Below are positions 18,714 through 28,704 of a stretch of DNA of 64,000 nucleotides, piece by piece. A program made the translations under genes and the position numbers. How positions within the stretch are numbered: the stretch's first letter is position 1; the number at the start of each line of letters is the position of its first letter. This stretch comes from JALOTE01 sp031422195 (GTDB lineage: Bacteria; Pseudomonadota; Alphaproteobacteria; Rhizobiales; Rhizobiaceae). The stretch spans positions 1 to 64,000 of the forward strand of contig JANOPZ010000056.1 in the NCBI GenBank assembly GCA_031422195.1. Reading direction: 5' to 3'. The notes under the pieces were generated by a model, which saw only the letters and a list, made by a program, of their open reading frames with translations, was not told the DNA's origin and made no database searches.

Positions 18714-19159
18714 TAGGCGACAGTGTTCAGCGGGAACTTGTTCTCCAGCTGGTTAAAACAATCAACCAGCGCGTCCAACGTTAAAAGCGTTGAAGCGTGG
18801 CGGGCTTTATAATCGCTTACGGGCTTCAAATACTTCAAATCCACAAATCGCCCATCGGGGTCGGGGCCATTTTCTTTGAGCATTTTGAACAATTGAGCGT
18901 AGGCTAAACGAACCTCGTTGGGTCTTGCACCAATCACGTGTTTTGCAACAATCGATGCCGCCGCCTGTCCCAATGCACACGCTTTAACATCTTGAGCAAA
19001 CGCACTGACGACGCCCCCCTCGAGCGCAACATCCACAGTAACGGTAGAACCACATAGTTTGGAATGCGCTTTTGCGGTCGCGTGCGGTGCTTCAAGCCGG
19101 CCAATCGCGCTGATATTGGCGGCGAACTCCAAAATCATGGCATTGTAAATGTCATTCAT
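18713..19159 (-). CDS. Iron-sulfur cluster assembly scaffold-like protein (IscU/NifU N-terminal family)
   Basis: A 148-aa protein of the NifU-N/IscU fold. Two of the scaffold cysteines are visible (SKLCGSTV near 36 and DVKACALGQAAAS near 61). The third cysteine of classical IscU is not at the expected place; only a Cys in LVDCFNQ follows. It may therefore be a scaffold variant rather than a full IscU. It overlaps yidD by one base and is divergent from hisI. Confidence 0.8.
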   Translation of the reverse strand: MNDIYNAMILEFAANISAIGRLEAPHATAKAHSKLCGSTVTVDVALEGGVVSAFAQDVKACALGQAAASIVAKHVIGARPNEVRLAYAQLFKMLKENGPDPDGRFVDLKYLKPVSDYKARHASTLLTLDALVDCFNQLENKFPLNTVA

Positions 19160-19245
19160 CGACCGGCTCTTTGATCCACCTGTTTCAATCTATATAGGTC
19201 ATAATCAAGGCAGCACCAACAGCGCTATCAGGACGCAGTGACCTT

Positions 19246-19620
19246 ATGAAAACGAATGCAGACAGCACCACACAATTTATGCCAAAATATGATGCGAACG
19301 GTTTGATCACCGCCATTGCACAGGATGCTGCGACCAATACAATTTTGATGGTGGCGCACATGAATGCCGAAGCCGTAGCGCTCACACTCGAAACAAAGAT
19401 TGCCCATTATTGGTCCCGGTCGCGGGCAAGCCTTTGGAAAAAGGGTGAAACCTCAGGTAATTTTCAACGTGTATTGGAGATGCGGGTCGATTGCGACCAA
19501 GACGTGATTTTGATGAAGGTGCACGTCGAAGGCGACGGCAAGTCTTGCCACACCGGGCGCGTAAACTGTTTTTACAGGGCAGTGCAATTCCAAGGCTCAG
19601 CTCATTTGATTTTCGATTAA
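19246..19620 (+). CDS. hisI: Phosphoribosyl-AMP cyclohydrolase
   Basis: 124 aa, third step of histidine synthesis (PR-AMP ring opening), stand-alone form without HisE. It shows [35 protein letters not shown], the Mg-binding VDCDQDVIL and the zinc-site [11 protein letters not shown]. The family usually has a serine before the second cysteine, here Asn. The gene starts close to and divergent from the scaffold-protein gene, and its end overlaps a possible small minus-strand ORF by four bases. Confidence 0.95.
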   Translation: MKTNADSTTQFMPKYDANGLITAIAQDAATNTILMVAHMNAEAVALTLETKIAHYWSRSRASLWKKGETSGNFQRVLEMRVDCDQDVILMKVHVEGDGKSCHTGRVNCFYRAVQFQGSAHLIFD

Positions 19621-19847
19621 TCAAAACGTTTTTCGATTAATCTGAAATAGTTTGAAAATTCGTTGGGAGTATAGAGACCAGCGAGTTTGCCAATGAGATT
19701 CTGCAGGTCCAAAACGTTTTGCTTAGTGGGCGTTAGCAACATAGAGGCGGGTTTGAAGGCCAGCGATAGCGCCAGAAAAACCCACAAGCGAAAAAACAAT
19801 CGCATTTGCGTCATAGATAATGCCCTAGATGCAGGATTAGTCAGCAC
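19617..19847 (-). CDS. Possible small membrane-anchored protein (76 aa)
   Basis: A doubtful 76-aa frame directly after the stop of the MacB-like permease gene. It has one hydrophobic segment (about residues 16-38) that could be a signal anchor. From an internal ATG ([10 protein letters not shown]) it would be 65 aa. No family is recognised and there is no clear ribosome-binding site, but it fills an otherwise empty gap of about 230 bases and is on the same strand as the efflux operon. Confidence 0.3.
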   Translation of the reverse strand: MLTNPASRALSMTQMRLFFRLWVFLALSLAFKPASMLLTPTKQNVLDLQNLIGKLAGLYTPNEFSNYFRLIEKRFD

Positions 19848-21053
19848 TTATTGATACCTTAGAGCCTCAATCGGGTCGAGCCGCGCGGCTTTGCGCGCCG
19901 GAAAAAACCCAAAGACAACGCCCACTACGGCAGCAAATATAAAGGCTAGCGCCACAACGCTGGGGTCGGGCACAAAAGGAATACCCATAAAGCTGGAGCC
20001 GACCGCCGCTAGCGTTAAGCCAAGTGCAACGCCGATCAGACCGCCAATCAGTGACAGAACCACGGCTTCAATCAAAAACTGAGCCAGCACCTGCCTCGCT
20101 GTTGCGCCAATTGCCAACCTGATACCAATTTCTCGGGTGCGCTCGGTCACAGAAACCAGCATAATATTCATGATACCAATGCCGCCAACCAGAAGGCTCA
20201 CCCCCGCTATCGACGACAAAAGCCCAGTCAGCACATTGTTAATTCCAGAAAGCGTGGAGTTGATTTGCTTCAAATCGGTGACGTTGAAATCATCTTCTTC
20301 GCCGCGTTCAATCCGGCGGCGCTCGCGCAAAATATCCTGAATTTCAGTGGTCGCGCTTTGTGTTGTTGCTTGCGGCACGTAGCCCGCAAAAATAGTTTGC
20401 ACATCATTATTGCCGGTAATGCGGCGCTGTACGGCGCGGATCGGCATCAAAATCAGATCATCTTGATCATTGCCAAATGATCCAGCGCCCTTTGCTTTCA
20501 AGACCCCAATCACAGGGCAAGAAATCTGCTTAATGCGGATCACTTCACCCAGCGGGTTGCTGTCGCCAAACAATTCACGTCGCACCGTTTCGCCAATGAT
20601 ACAGACGCCTGTGCCAGCACCCTCTTCTCCGTTTGAAAAAGCGCGGCCTGCTGACAATTGCCAACCATTGACCGGCAAATATGCAGCGTCAGTGCCTGTG
20701 ATTGACGTGGCGCTGTTGGTGTTACCAAATACTGCCGTCTGGCCGCGCGTTACCGCCGGGCTGGCGGTATCAATCAATGGCTGGCCAACAAGGGCTTCGG
20801 CGTCTTTCAGCTTAAAATTTGAAGCCCCATCGCGCGAGCCTGGCCCAAAGCCGGGCTTACCGGGCCGCACAATCAACACATTGCTGCCAAGCGCAGCAAC
20901 AGTTGCTGACACCTGCCTTGAAGACCCCTGCCCGATTGTGACAAGGGCAATCACCGACGCAATACCAATCACAATACCAAGCACAGTCAAAAACGAGCGC
21001 AGCTTGTTGCGCAAGATGGTGCGGAAGGCGAGCCAAACAGTTTCAACGAACAT
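19848..21053 (-). CDS. MacB-type ABC transporter permease
   Basis: A 401-aa FtsX/MacB-type permease with one N-terminal membrane helix (about 20-45), a periplasmic MacB-PCD domain and three C-terminal helices. The stretch GGIGIMNIMLVSVTERTREIGIRLAIGA is diagnostic of MacB/YknZ proteins. With the ATPase and adaptor genes it forms a tripartite exporter (peptides, antibiotics or lipid-like compounds; substrate not known). Its start overlaps the ATPase gene by 11 bases. The outer-membrane partner is not in the window. Confidence 0.92.
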   Translation of the reverse strand: MFVETVWLAFRTILRNKLRSFLTVLGIVIGIASVIALVTIGQGSSRQVSATVAALGSNVLIVRPGKPGFGPGSRDGASNFKLKDAEALVGQPLIDTASPAVTRGQTAVFGNTNSATSITGTDAAYLPVNGWQLSAGRAFSNGEEGAGTGVCIIGETVRRELFGDSNPLGEVIRIKQISCPVIGVLKAKGAGSFGNDQDDLILMPIRAVQRRITGNNDVQTIFAGYVPQATTQSATTEIQDILRERRRIERGEEDDFNVTDLKQINSTLSGINNVLTGLLSSIAGVSLLVGGIGIMNIMLVSVTERTREIGIRLAIGATARQVLAQFLIEAVVLSLIGGLIGVALGLTLAAVGSSFMGIPFVPDPSVVALAFIFAAVVGVVFGFFPARKAARLDPIEALRYQ

Positions 21054-21777
21054 GTGCGACGGGCTCCCGCTTTACGTTTTGTTGCGTTGGTCCGTCATAA
21101 GCAATCTTGCCATCTTCAAAAATAATATTGCGGCTGGCATAGGCCGCCATGTCATTTTCGTGAGTGACGAGCGCAATTGTTATGTTTTCATCTTGATTGA
21201 GACGCACCAAAAGGTCCATGATTTCGTGGCTGCGGTTGGTATCGAGGTTTCCGGTTGGCTCGTCGGCGAGCAATACCTGCGGGCTGCCAACCAAAGCGCG
21301 CGCAATAGCAACGCGCTGCTGCTGCCCGCCGGAAAGTTCAGATGGCACATGGTTTTCACGGCCCGCAAGGCCAACTTTTGCCAACGCGTTCTGCGCCGCC
21401 TCACGGCGTTCGCTGCGCGGCATCCCACGGTAAATCAACGGCAATTCCACGTTTTCGAGTGCGGTTGTGCGCGCAAGCAGATTAAAGCCTTGAAATACGA
21501 ACCCCAAAAAATGCCGGCGCAACATCGCGCGTTGGTCACGATCAAGCGTGCTAACATCCGCACCTGCGAAAAGATATGCGCCCGATGTTGGTTGGTCGAG
21601 ACACCCAATAATGTTCATCGTTGTTGATTTGCCAGAGCCGCTTGGCCCCATAATGGCAACAAACTCACCAGTGTTGATCTGAAAATCAACGCCCGCCAAT
21701 GCCCGCACTTCGGCCTCGCCCACGCCATAGACGCGTGCAACGTTTTGAAAGGAGATTAGAGGCGCGTTTGCGATCAT
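21043..21777 (-). CDS. MacB/LolD-type ABC transporter ATP-binding protein
   Basis: A 244-aa ATPase with Walker [10 protein letters not shown], the Q-loop region FVFQGFNLL, signature [15 protein letters not shown], Walker [13 protein letters not shown] and the switch His in ALVTHEND. This is the MacB/LolD class that works by mechanotransmission. It overlaps the adaptor gene by four bases and the permease gene by 11, so the three are translated together. Confidence 0.94.
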   Translation of the reverse strand: MIANAPLISFQNVARVYGVGEAEVRALAGVDFQINTGEFVAIMGPSGSGKSTTMNIIGCLDQPTSGAYLFAGADVSTLDRDQRAMLRRHFLGFVFQGFNLLARTTALENVELPLIYRGMPRSERREAAQNALAKVGLAGRENHVPSELSGGQQQRVAIARALVGSPQVLLADEPTGNLDTNRSHEIMDLLVRLNQDENITIALVTHENDMAAYASRNIIFEDGKIAYDGPTQQNVKREPVAHVR

Positions 21778-23036
21778 GGAGCCCGCTTCTCAGCGGTAAT
21801 GACCACATCACCAGCTTTCATAGCGTCAGAATTTATCGCAGTTTTTGTGCCATCGCTGTCGCCGGTCACAACTTCAATGCGCTCAGCCACCTCATTTCGA
21901 AGTACCCAGAAAGATTTACCATCTGTTGGAACCGCGGGTTGAGTACGTGGCCGTGACGGCATAATCATGCCCAACAAACCAGTGCCACGCGATGAACCTT
22001 GCGCAGCAACGCGCGGTGAATAACGGAAAGCGGCATTGGGTACCAATAATGCGTTTTCTACGGTTTTTACTCTAATCGTGGCTGTTGCTGTCATTCCCGG
22101 GCGCAAGGACAGATCTTTGTTTTCAACAGCCAGAACTGCCTTGTAAGTAACCACGCCATCGGTCGTCTCCGGAGCAAACCGCACAGATTTGATCATGGCA
22201 GGGAATATACGCCCGGAAAAAGCATCAACGGTAAAATCAGCGGCATTGCCTTCTGATACTTTCCCAATGTCAGCCTCATCGACATCGACCAGCAATTCCA
22301 TTTTGGAAAGATCCTCAGCGATTGTAAAAAGAACCGGTGCAGAAAGGCTGGCAGCAACAATTTGGCCCGGCTCCGCCGCACGTTTCAAAACAACGCCATT
22401 AATTGGTGAACGTATGATCGCTTTCGCAAAATCTGCCCGTTGAATACCTAAATTTGCCGCGGCCAATTGAGCATCAGCTTCAGCTATCGTTTCAGCCGAT
22501 CGTGCCTGGCGCAATGCCACATCTGCCGTCAACAAAGCCTTTGAACTTGAAACGCCTGATTTGCTTAAGGACCTTGCAGACTGGTAAAGTTGCCCTGCTT
22601 GATCCAAGGCAGCTTTTGCTTGTTCGACCCGCGCTTCTGCTGCAGCAAGCGACGCCTCTGAATTGCTGAGTTGAGCTTTCAATTTGGTATCATCTAGGCG
22701 CGCCAAAACGCTTCCAGCCGCAACTGTGGAATTAAAATCAACGTCTACTGAGGCTATGGTACCAGACAGTTCTGACGATAAATCAACCTGCGTTGTAGGC
22801 TGAATGGTGCCGGTCGCGGTCACTGTTACCAATAGTGTACCTTGTTCAACCGCAGCGGTTTCATATTGGGGCGCGGCATTTGAAGCATCTCTCAGTTGCG
22901 TGGCATAATAATAATACCCAAGGGCAGCTATCGCAATAATCAGCGCAAACCAGAACCAGACGCGGTACGGCTTTTTGCGTTTACCAAGCGTTTTCATGAT
23001 GGTTTCTGCTGAAACCGGCAATTGTTGGTTCATCAT
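21774..23036 (-). CDS. MacA-like periplasmic adaptor (membrane fusion protein)
   Basis: A 420-aa membrane fusion protein. It has an N-terminal membrane anchor after a basic stretch (about 20-45), a lipoyl/barrel-sandwich half (VTATGTIQPTTQVDLSSELSG), an Ala-rich coiled-coil hairpin (about 115-190), the second lipoyl half (SPINGVVLKRAAEPGQIV) and beta-barrel domains. It links the inner-membrane MacB-type pump to an outer-membrane channel. It is the first gene of the three-gene operon; ATG at 23003 (MKTLGKRKKPYR) is an alternative start. Confidence 0.92.
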   Translation of the reverse strand: MMNQQLPVSAETIMKTLGKRKKPYRVWFWFALIIAIAALGYYYYATQLRDASNAAPQYETAAVEQGTLLVTVTATGTIQPTTQVDLSSELSGTIASVDVDFNSTVAAGSVLARLDDTKLKAQLSNSEASLAAAEARVEQAKAALDQAGQLYQSARSLSKSGVSSSKALLTADVALRQARSAETIAEADAQLAAANLGIQRADFAKAIIRSPINGVVLKRAAEPGQIVAASLSAPVLFTIAEDLSKMELLVDVDEADIGKVSEGNAADFTVDAFSGRIFPAMIKSVRFAPETTDGVVTYKAVLAVENKDLSLRPGMTATATIRVKTVENALLVPNAAFRYSPRVAAQGSSRGTGLLGMIMPSRPRTQPAVPTDGKSFWVLRNEVAERIEVVTGDSDGTKTAINSDAMKAGDVVITAEKRAP

Positions 23037-23137
23037 CTGGCCTTCAGTTTTTTAGTCACTGAATATATGGGCCAACAGTCACAGCATATCAAACAGATGA
23101 CACTCAGTAGCGACAATTCTTATTTCAAAACTGGGGG

Positions 23138-24520
23138 CTAAACACGCATCCCTGCCCTGATTTGGTAGGTTGGCGCATACATGGTCACCAATTCTTCGGC
23201 GGCTGTCGGATGCACCGCCATCGTGCGATCAAAATCGGCTTTGGTCAGACGCGCTTTTACTGCAACGCCAAAGGCTTGGGCCAATTCACCTGCATCGGGA
23301 CCAAGAATATGAATGCCGAGCACCGTGCCTGTGTCGGCGTCGGCGATTAACTTCAAAATCATCTTTTCATCACGGCCCGCCAGAACATTATGCATCGGCC
23401 GGAAGTTGGCTAGGAAAACATCCAAATCATATGTTTTCGCGGCGTCTTGTTCTGTGAGGCCGACGGTGCCAATTTCTGGCTGAGAAAATACCGCCGTTGC
23501 AATTAAATCATGGTCTGGCGATGTCGGGTTGGCTCGATAAACCGTTTGTATAAAACACATGGCTTCATGGATCGCGACAGGCGTTAGTGCCACACGATTT
23601 GTCACATCCCCAAGAGCATAAATATTCTCGATGTTGGTGCGGGAATAGGCATCAACAGCAACCGCCCCGGTTTTATCGACAGCCACACCGGCATTTTCGA
23701 GCCCCAGATCATCCGTGTTTGGTAAGCGCCCTACTGCCAGCATCACCACATCACAATCGAGCGCTTGGCCTTTTGACGTGATGGCATGCAACCGGTTGTC
23801 ATCGCCGCGTCTAACGCCTTCAAGCACAGTTTCGCACAAAATTGTGATGCCTTTGGCAACCATCGCTTCGTGAAGGCCTTTGCGTATATCGGCGTCAAAG
23901 CGCGCCAATATCTCTTTGCCACGATAGACCAGTGTCGTTTTGACACCAAGCCCGTGGAAAATATTGGCAAACTCCACCGCTATATATCCGCCACCTTCAA
24001 TGACGATTTCGCGCGGCAATTGCTCCAAGTGGAAGGCTTCATTTGAAGTGATACACAAAGAGTGACCCGGCAAAGCAGTATGGGTGTTAGCACGGCCACC
24101 TGTCGCAATAACAATTGTCTCGGCCGTTAAAGTCTCGCCGGTAGCAGCAATGCGCACGGTATGCGCGTCAACGAACGTCGCTCGGCTGTCGAACTGAATT
24201 GCACCGGCATTTGTCAGACCTTTTCGATAAAGGCCTTCAAGGCGGGCAATTTCCTTGTCTTTATTCGTAATCAGTTGTTGCCAGTCAAACTTGGCCTCGC
24301 CTAAGTTCCAACCATATCCGGCAGCATCTTCGAAGTGCTCTGAAAATTGAGAAGCATAAACAAAGAGTTTTTTTGGAACGCAACCTCGGATCACGCAGGT
24401 TCCACCGAACCTATACTCTTCGGCAATACCCACTTTTTTCCCAATTGAAGCAGCAACACGTGCCGCCCTCACGCCGCCTGAACCGCCGCCAATAACAAAA
24501 AGATCGAAATCATAGGCCAC
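23138..24520 (-). CDS. gor: Glutathione-disulfide reductase
   Basis: A 460-aa FAD flavoprotein of the pyridine nucleotide-disulfide oxidoreductase family. The FAD motif is GGGSGGVRAAR, the redox disulfide is GGTCVIRGCVPKK, and the C-terminal dimer-domain motif is HPTAAEELVTM with the catalytic His. GRLPN near 275 is also typical. It regenerates glutathione with NADPH. It lies downstream of rpiA and the DUF2059 gene on the same strand, a common grouping in this order. Confidence 0.94.
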   Translation of the reverse strand: MAYDFDLFVIGGGSGGVRAARVAASIGKKVGIAEEYRFGGTCVIRGCVPKKLFVYASQFSEHFEDAAGYGWNLGEAKFDWQQLITNKDKEIARLEGLYRKGLTNAGAIQFDSRATFVDAHTVRIAATGETLTAETIVIATGGRANTHTALPGHSLCITSNEAFHLEQLPREIVIEGGGYIAVEFANIFHGLGVKTTLVYRGKEILARFDADIRKGLHEAMVAKGITILCETVLEGVRRGDDNRLHAITSKGQALDCDVVMLAVGRLPNTDDLGLENAGVAVDKTGAVAVDAYSRTNIENIYALGDVTNRVALTPVAIHEAMCFIQTVYRANPTSPDHDLIATAVFSQPEIGTVGLTEQDAAKTYDLDVFLANFRPMHNVLAGRDEKMILKLIADADTGTVLGIHILGPDAGELAQAFGVAVKARLTKADFDRTMAVHPTAAEELVTMYAPTYQIRAGMRV

Positions 24521-24601
24521 AGCCAGTGCTCCTGAATAAAAACCCGGCGTGAACTATCTCGCGCCGAGCTTTTTGATAGTCTTCAAAGTTTGATGGAGTA
24601 A

Positions 24602-25153
24602 TCAACCGCCTGATTTTGCAGCTGGTGCCGCCGTACCATCTGTTGCAGGTTCGGCAGCCGGAACTTGAGCTTGGAGTTCTTTGCCAACTTCTAAGGCCAA
24701 ATCCCGGGCGATACCTTGTTGCCATATGTCTGCAGCTCTGATCAACTCACGAACCACAATGGGCCCATCCAGCAAAAGTTTCTGTCCAGCTGGTGAAGTG
24801 TAAAAGGCCGCTATGCCATTGAGCTCTTCTTCAGTGAAAACCCTTGCATACGAGCGCGCCGCTTCAGTTTCCAAGTCTGCACGCCGTCCAGCCAACATGA
24901 CTGTTTTATCATTGACGATCGTGTTGATCAGCTGGACCAAATTCGGGTCTTTTCGCAGCAATTCGCCGCGAAGGGCTTCTGCAGTGCGCGGCAAAATGGC
25001 GTCAAATTGATCGGTAGCTTTAATTGCAGTTACGGCGGCACGCGCTGCGTTCAGATGGCTTTCCGCAATCTCTTGTGCATTGGCTTGCAACAGAAAAGCG
25101 GGCACCAAAGCTGCGGCTAACAGGGCCTTACGGCCAAAAGACATAAACTTCAT
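24602..25153 (-). CDS. DUF2059 family secreted protein
   Basis: A 183-aa protein with a signal peptide (MKFMSFGRKALLAAALVPAF, cleavage near ANA at 25-27) and the DUF2059 domain (FTEEELNGIAAFYTSPAGQK, about 109-128). It is mainly helical and ends in an Ala/Pro-rich tail. Function unknown, presumably periplasmic. It lies between rpiA (14 bases upstream) and gor, probably in one transcript. Confidence 0.88.
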   Translation of the reverse strand: MKFMSFGRKALLAAALVPAFLLQANAQEIAESHLNAARAAVTAIKATDQFDAILPRTAEALRGELLRKDPNLVQLINTIVNDKTVMLAGRRADLETEAARSYARVFTEEELNGIAAFYTSPAGQKLLLDGPIVVRELIRAADIWQQGIARDLALEVGKELQAQVPAAEPATDGTAAPAAKSGG

Positions 25154-25167
25154 CGAAAGTACGATCC

Positions 25168-25872
25168 TTATTGAGGTCTTGTTGTTATTATCTCGATAAC
25201 GCCTGCGCTGGCAATCAGGGCCGTATCACAAAGACCGATAAACAAACCGGTTTCAACCACACCTGGAATTTGAATCAACACATGTTGCAGCTGTTTTGGA
25301 TCTTGAATGCGGCCAAAAGATGCATCGAACAACATATGCCCGCCATCAGTTATAAATGGTTGGGCCTGCCCGCCCCTTAGTGTTATTTCAGGTCTAAGGC
25401 CGATTTCGCCAACAGACCTTTGGATCGCAGCAAACGTGGACGCAATGCCAAACGGGTTGACCTCAATTGGCAACGCGAAAGCCCCCAGTGTGGCAACTTT
25501 TTTTGAAGCAACAGCAATGACAATCATGCGCAATGATGCTGCAGCCACAATTTTTTCCCGCAACAAAGCCCCGCCACCGCCTTTGATTAGATTGAGGTCG
25601 GAATCAAGTTCATCAGCACCATCAATAGTTAAATCCAGTTCTGGCGTATCTTCCAGTGTTGAAAGCCGCACTCCAAGTTCTGTGCATAACGTGGCAGTCC
25701 GTTCGGAAGTTGGTACGCCAATAACATCGAATCCGCCAGAAACCCGGTCTGCAAGCAGCCGAACAAACTCTTCAGCAGTAGAGCCGGTGCCTATGCCAAG
25801 GCGCATTCCGCTCTGGACATAGTCCATGGCGGCGGCGGCGGCATCGCGTTTCAAGTTTATGGGCCCGGCCAT
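25168..25872 (-). CDS. rpiA: Ribose-5-phosphate isomerase A
   Basis: 234 aa, interconverts ribose 5-phosphate and ribulose 5-phosphate in the pentose phosphate pathway. It shows [12 protein letters not shown] (phosphate loop), [11 protein letters not shown] (catalytic Asp), [16 protein letters not shown] and the C-terminal [11 protein letters not shown]. It is the first gene of rpiA-DUF2059-gor, so NADPH-linked glutathione reduction and pentose phosphate flux share a transcript. Confidence 0.95.
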   Translation of the reverse strand: MAGPINLKRDAAAAAMDYVQSGMRLGIGTGSTAEEFVRLLADRVSGGFDVIGVPTSERTATLCTELGVRLSTLEDTPELDLTIDGADELDSDLNLIKGGGGALLREKIVAAASLRMIVIAVASKKVATLGAFALPIEVNPFGIASTFAAIQRSVGEIGLRPEITLRGGQAQPFITDGGHMLFDASFGRIQDPKQLQHVLIQIPGVVETGLFIGLCDTALIASAGVIEIITTRPQ

Positions 25873-25987
25873 GCGAAATCCTCAACGATTTCGCCGCTGC
25901 TAGCAAACGACAACGACAATTGGGAGTCAAAAGTGTTCAATTGGCTTGACAGTGTGCATCCGCAAGCCAAAAGCGTGGTCTAACGTG

Positions 25988-26680
25988 ATGCAAGCTCGAA
26001 CCCCGATGAAGCCACCTATTGCTGTTTTTGATCTTGATGGAACACTGGTTCACACCGCGCCAGACTTGGTTGGCAGTTTGAACCGTGCCCTTATTGCCCA
26101 TAAATTTGAACCTGTTGCCTATCCCGTACTGGCCCCGTTTGCAGGGACAGGCGGGCGCGGCATGTTAAGTCAATATTGCTTGCTGCATGATGTTAAGTTA
26201 CCGGAATCGCGCATCGCAGCCCTCATAGAAACATTTTTGGCAGATTATGAATCCAATATTCCTGGCTCTTCAACCATTTATGAGGGCGCTTTCGAACTGG
26301 TCAAAAGCCTCCGGCTTGCCGGTTTCAAAACCGCAATCTGCACTAACAAGCCGCAAAATCTTGCCAATAAACTTCTAGATCAGCTTGAGCTTATCCGGCA
26401 TTTTGATGCCGTATGCGGCGCTGATTATTTCAACTTTCGCAAGCCCGACCCCAAACACCTTACCGGAACCATTGAAGTGGCTGGCGGTGACCCAAACCGT
26501 GCCATTATGTTTGGGGACTCACAAACGGATTTTGACACCGCAAATGCTGCGGGCATTCCAGTTATAGGTGTTACATTTGGTTATTCACCAATTCCTGTTG
26601 AAACATTCAAATTGACCAAACGCATAGCGCATTACAGTGAAATAGACGTCGAAACTGTTTCAACGATAACCGCTGGCTAG
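25988..26680 (+). CDS. gph: Phosphoglycolate phosphatase-like HAD hydrolase
   Basis: A 230-aa HAD phosphatase. It has motif I VFDLDGTLVHTAPDL, motif II ICTNKP, a lysine in the FNFRKPDPKH block and motif IV MFGDSQTDFDTANAAG, all as in Gph, which removes 2-phosphoglycolate. A different small phosphate ester cannot be excluded. The ATG at 25988 is preferred; the in-frame start at 25946 adds 14 basic residues, and 26006 is a shorter choice. It converges on the L,D-transpeptidase gene with a four-base overlap. Confidence 0.85.
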   Translation: MQARTPMKPPIAVFDLDGTLVHTAPDLVGSLNRALIAHKFEPVAYPVLAPFAGTGGRGMLSQYCLLHDVKLPESRIAALIETFLADYESNIPGSSTIYEGAFELVKSLRLAGFKTAICTNKPQNLANKLLDQLELIRHFDAVCGADYFNFRKPDPKHLTGTIEVAGGDPNRAIMFGDSQTDFDTANAAGIPVIGVTFGYSPIPVETFKLTKRIAHYSEIDVETVSTITAG

Positions 26681-28530
26681 ATGCCTGCTCCGCGTGCTGC
26701 GCGCGTTTTTTCAATCGCTAAAGCAAGGTAATCATCGCGGCCGTACACATCATTATAATATTGCACATGACCTTGCTCGTCCGGCCAAGCTGTAAAATAA
26801 GCAACAAAAACTGGTAATTTGCTTTTTACATTAAGACGGTTTGTTGGTTGTTTTACGCGTTCTTCAACGACAGATTTTGGGATGCCCAGAACCTTAGCCG
26901 CCATTTCATGGGGTTGTTGCAACCTGACACAGCCGTGGCTGAAAGCACGAACATCCTTAGCGAACAAATCGCGCGCAGGTGTATCGTGCATATAAATGGA
27001 GTGTTTGTTAGGAAACATAATTTTTAGATCACCCAGCGCATTTCCATCACCGCCGGGCTGAATGACGGATACCGGGGCGGCCCTGCCTACAGCATGCCAG
27101 TTAACCTGCGTTGAACTGATTTTCTCACCTTTAGGTGTATAAACTTCGAAACCTTTTTGGTCGAGATAAGCTGGATTTGCCTTCAATTTTGGCAAATACT
27201 CATTGATAATAATAGATTGGGGTACACCCCAAGTCGGGTTGAACTCTACATATTCAATAATGTCGTTGAAAAAATAGGTCTGGTTTTTCTTAGTTCCTAC
27301 AACTGCGCGGGTCGTCAATTCAGCAACATTATTATCATAATATGTGGCCGTAAATGCGGGCTGATTGATGAACACATAGCGTCCGCCAAAAGCGTCGGGC
27401 AACCAGCGCATCTGTTCAAGCGCCAAAGTCACGCGCCTTATTTTGTCGTCGTTACCAAGACCAACCGCGGTTGCAATTGTCCGGGCCCCTATCACACCAT
27501 CTGCACCAAGACCATTTGCCTTTTGCCAGTCACGTACAATTGCAACCAACCCATCATCATAAAGCGGATTGCCATCATAAGCGGCAAACGTAATGGCATG
27601 ATTGGTTAAAAGTTCTGCACTGGCTTTTGCCCGAATACCTTCAATAATTTTTGGCAATTCCACATTAACATCGCTCGGGCGGATTTTGGTTCCTGCCGCT
27701 ACCGTAATTTGTTGGCCGCCTTGAGCGCGCAAATTCGCCAGTTCCCGCACCAACGCTCGATACTCTGGTTCACGCGGATGCCGCTTTTCAAGCGATAAAG
27801 CAGGGTCGCTTTCGCGCGCTAAAGCTGCAAGCCCGCTGATCAAATCTGGCACATTGCTGTTAAAATCATAAAACTCAGAAATACGGTTCGGGTCGATACG
27901 TCCGCCTTCAACATCACTCATATACCGCAAAGCGGCTGCGCTCAGCGATATCTCAAAGCGCATCAGCGCAGCGGCGCGAGCATCGATAGCATTTGGCGAC
28001 CAAATCCGATCCGGAATTTCAACGCTATAATCTTCGGGGTTAAGACCATACATATCAACAACGCGCAGATAGCGCGCAAGGTCTAAAGCAATTTCGGTTG
28101 GTTCAAGCCCGGAAACCCAAATGAAAGTCGGATTAGCAGAGTAAAAAGCGGTTAATGCCGACGCGACCGGCTTTTCTATCGCAATTCGGTAGCCCCCGAC
28201 ATTTGACAGAGCTGCGGCAAAAGACAGACCAGACCGAATTGGCAAAACTTCAGACGATAAACGGATCGCCGACTGTGGCGAAAAAAGCGATACAAGATTG
28301 GGTTTATAGTCAAGAAAACTGGGCGGCTCAATGCGCGCAGTTGCTTTTGGCTTCATGGGTTTGGGAGCCGCTGGAAATTGCTGCCCGTTTTGCGTGTTGA
28401 GTTGTGGCCTTTGAACAATTTCCTGCTGCGAGTTGCCAAACAACAGATCCAGCAGGTTTTCGGCATAAGAAATGGTCGGCGATCCAACCAAGCCCGCAGC
28501 AAACCCGATGGCCAACACAGTTTTTTTCAT
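26677..28530 (-). CDS. L,D-transpeptidase of the YcbB (LdtD) type
   Basis: A 617-aa secreted peptidoglycan cross-linking enzyme. A signal peptide (MKKTVLAIGFAAGLVG, cleavage near SYA) leads into a scaffold domain, a peptidoglycan-binding-like helix bundle around DGLVAIVRDWQKANGLGADG, and the YkuD catalytic domain with YMHDTP and the nucleophile motif SHGCVRLQQP. The size and order match YcbB-type enzymes that form 3-3 cross-links. ATG at 28530 is chosen because the signal peptide starts there; the frame extends to 28551. The gene stands apart from the TadG-like genes upstream. Confidence 0.9.
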   Translation of the reverse strand: MKKTVLAIGFAAGLVGSPTISYAENLLDLLFGNSQQEIVQRPQLNTQNGQQFPAAPKPMKPKATARIEPPSFLDYKPNLVSLFSPQSAIRLSSEVLPIRSGLSFAAALSNVGGYRIAIEKPVASALTAFYSANPTFIWVSGLEPTEIALDLARYLRVVDMYGLNPEDYSVEIPDRIWSPNAIDARAAALMRFEISLSAAALRYMSDVEGGRIDPNRISEFYDFNSNVPDLISGLAALARESDPALSLEKRHPREPEYRALVRELANLRAQGGQQITVAAGTKIRPSDVNVELPKIIEGIRAKASAELLTNHAITFAAYDGNPLYDDGLVAIVRDWQKANGLGADGVIGARTIATAVGLGNDDKIRRVTLALEQMRWLPDAFGGRYVFINQPAFTATYYDNNVAELTTRAVVGTKKNQTYFFNDIIEYVEFNPTWGVPQSIIINEYLPKLKANPAYLDQKGFEVYTPKGEKISSTQVNWHAVGRAAPVSVIQPGGDGNALGDLKIMFPNKHSIYMHDTPARDLFAKDVRAFSHGCVRLQQPHEMAAKVLGIPKSVVEERVKQPTNRLNVKSKLPVFVAYFTAWPDEQGHVQYYNDVYGRDDYLALAIEKTRAARGAGI

Positions 28531-28647
28531 AGCATCGCCCAAAAATCGCAAAGCTCTTATTTCAGAGCAAGATACAACTGTTAAAGATATGCATCAAACA
28601 TTCATCAATTTGTATGAACGGCTCATTAATATCAACGGCCAGATATT

Positions 28648-28668
28648 AAAAAAGCGCCCAGAGGCGCT
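28648..28668 (-). terminator. Terminator of the first TadG-like gene (A)
   Basis: Hairpin AGCGCC-CAGA-GGCGCT (28653-28668); on the minus strand it is followed by six T. It lies 37 bases after the stop at 28705. Confidence 0.85.
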
Positions 28669-28704
28669 GATTTAAGGGGTAAAGATACGCCGATTGTTTA
28701 TCGG

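Noticed and set aside
20470..21627. 385-aa plus-strand frame opposite the MacB-type genes
   Set aside because: It mirrors the ABC permease and ATPase coding strands, spans their overlap and has no recognisable fold.
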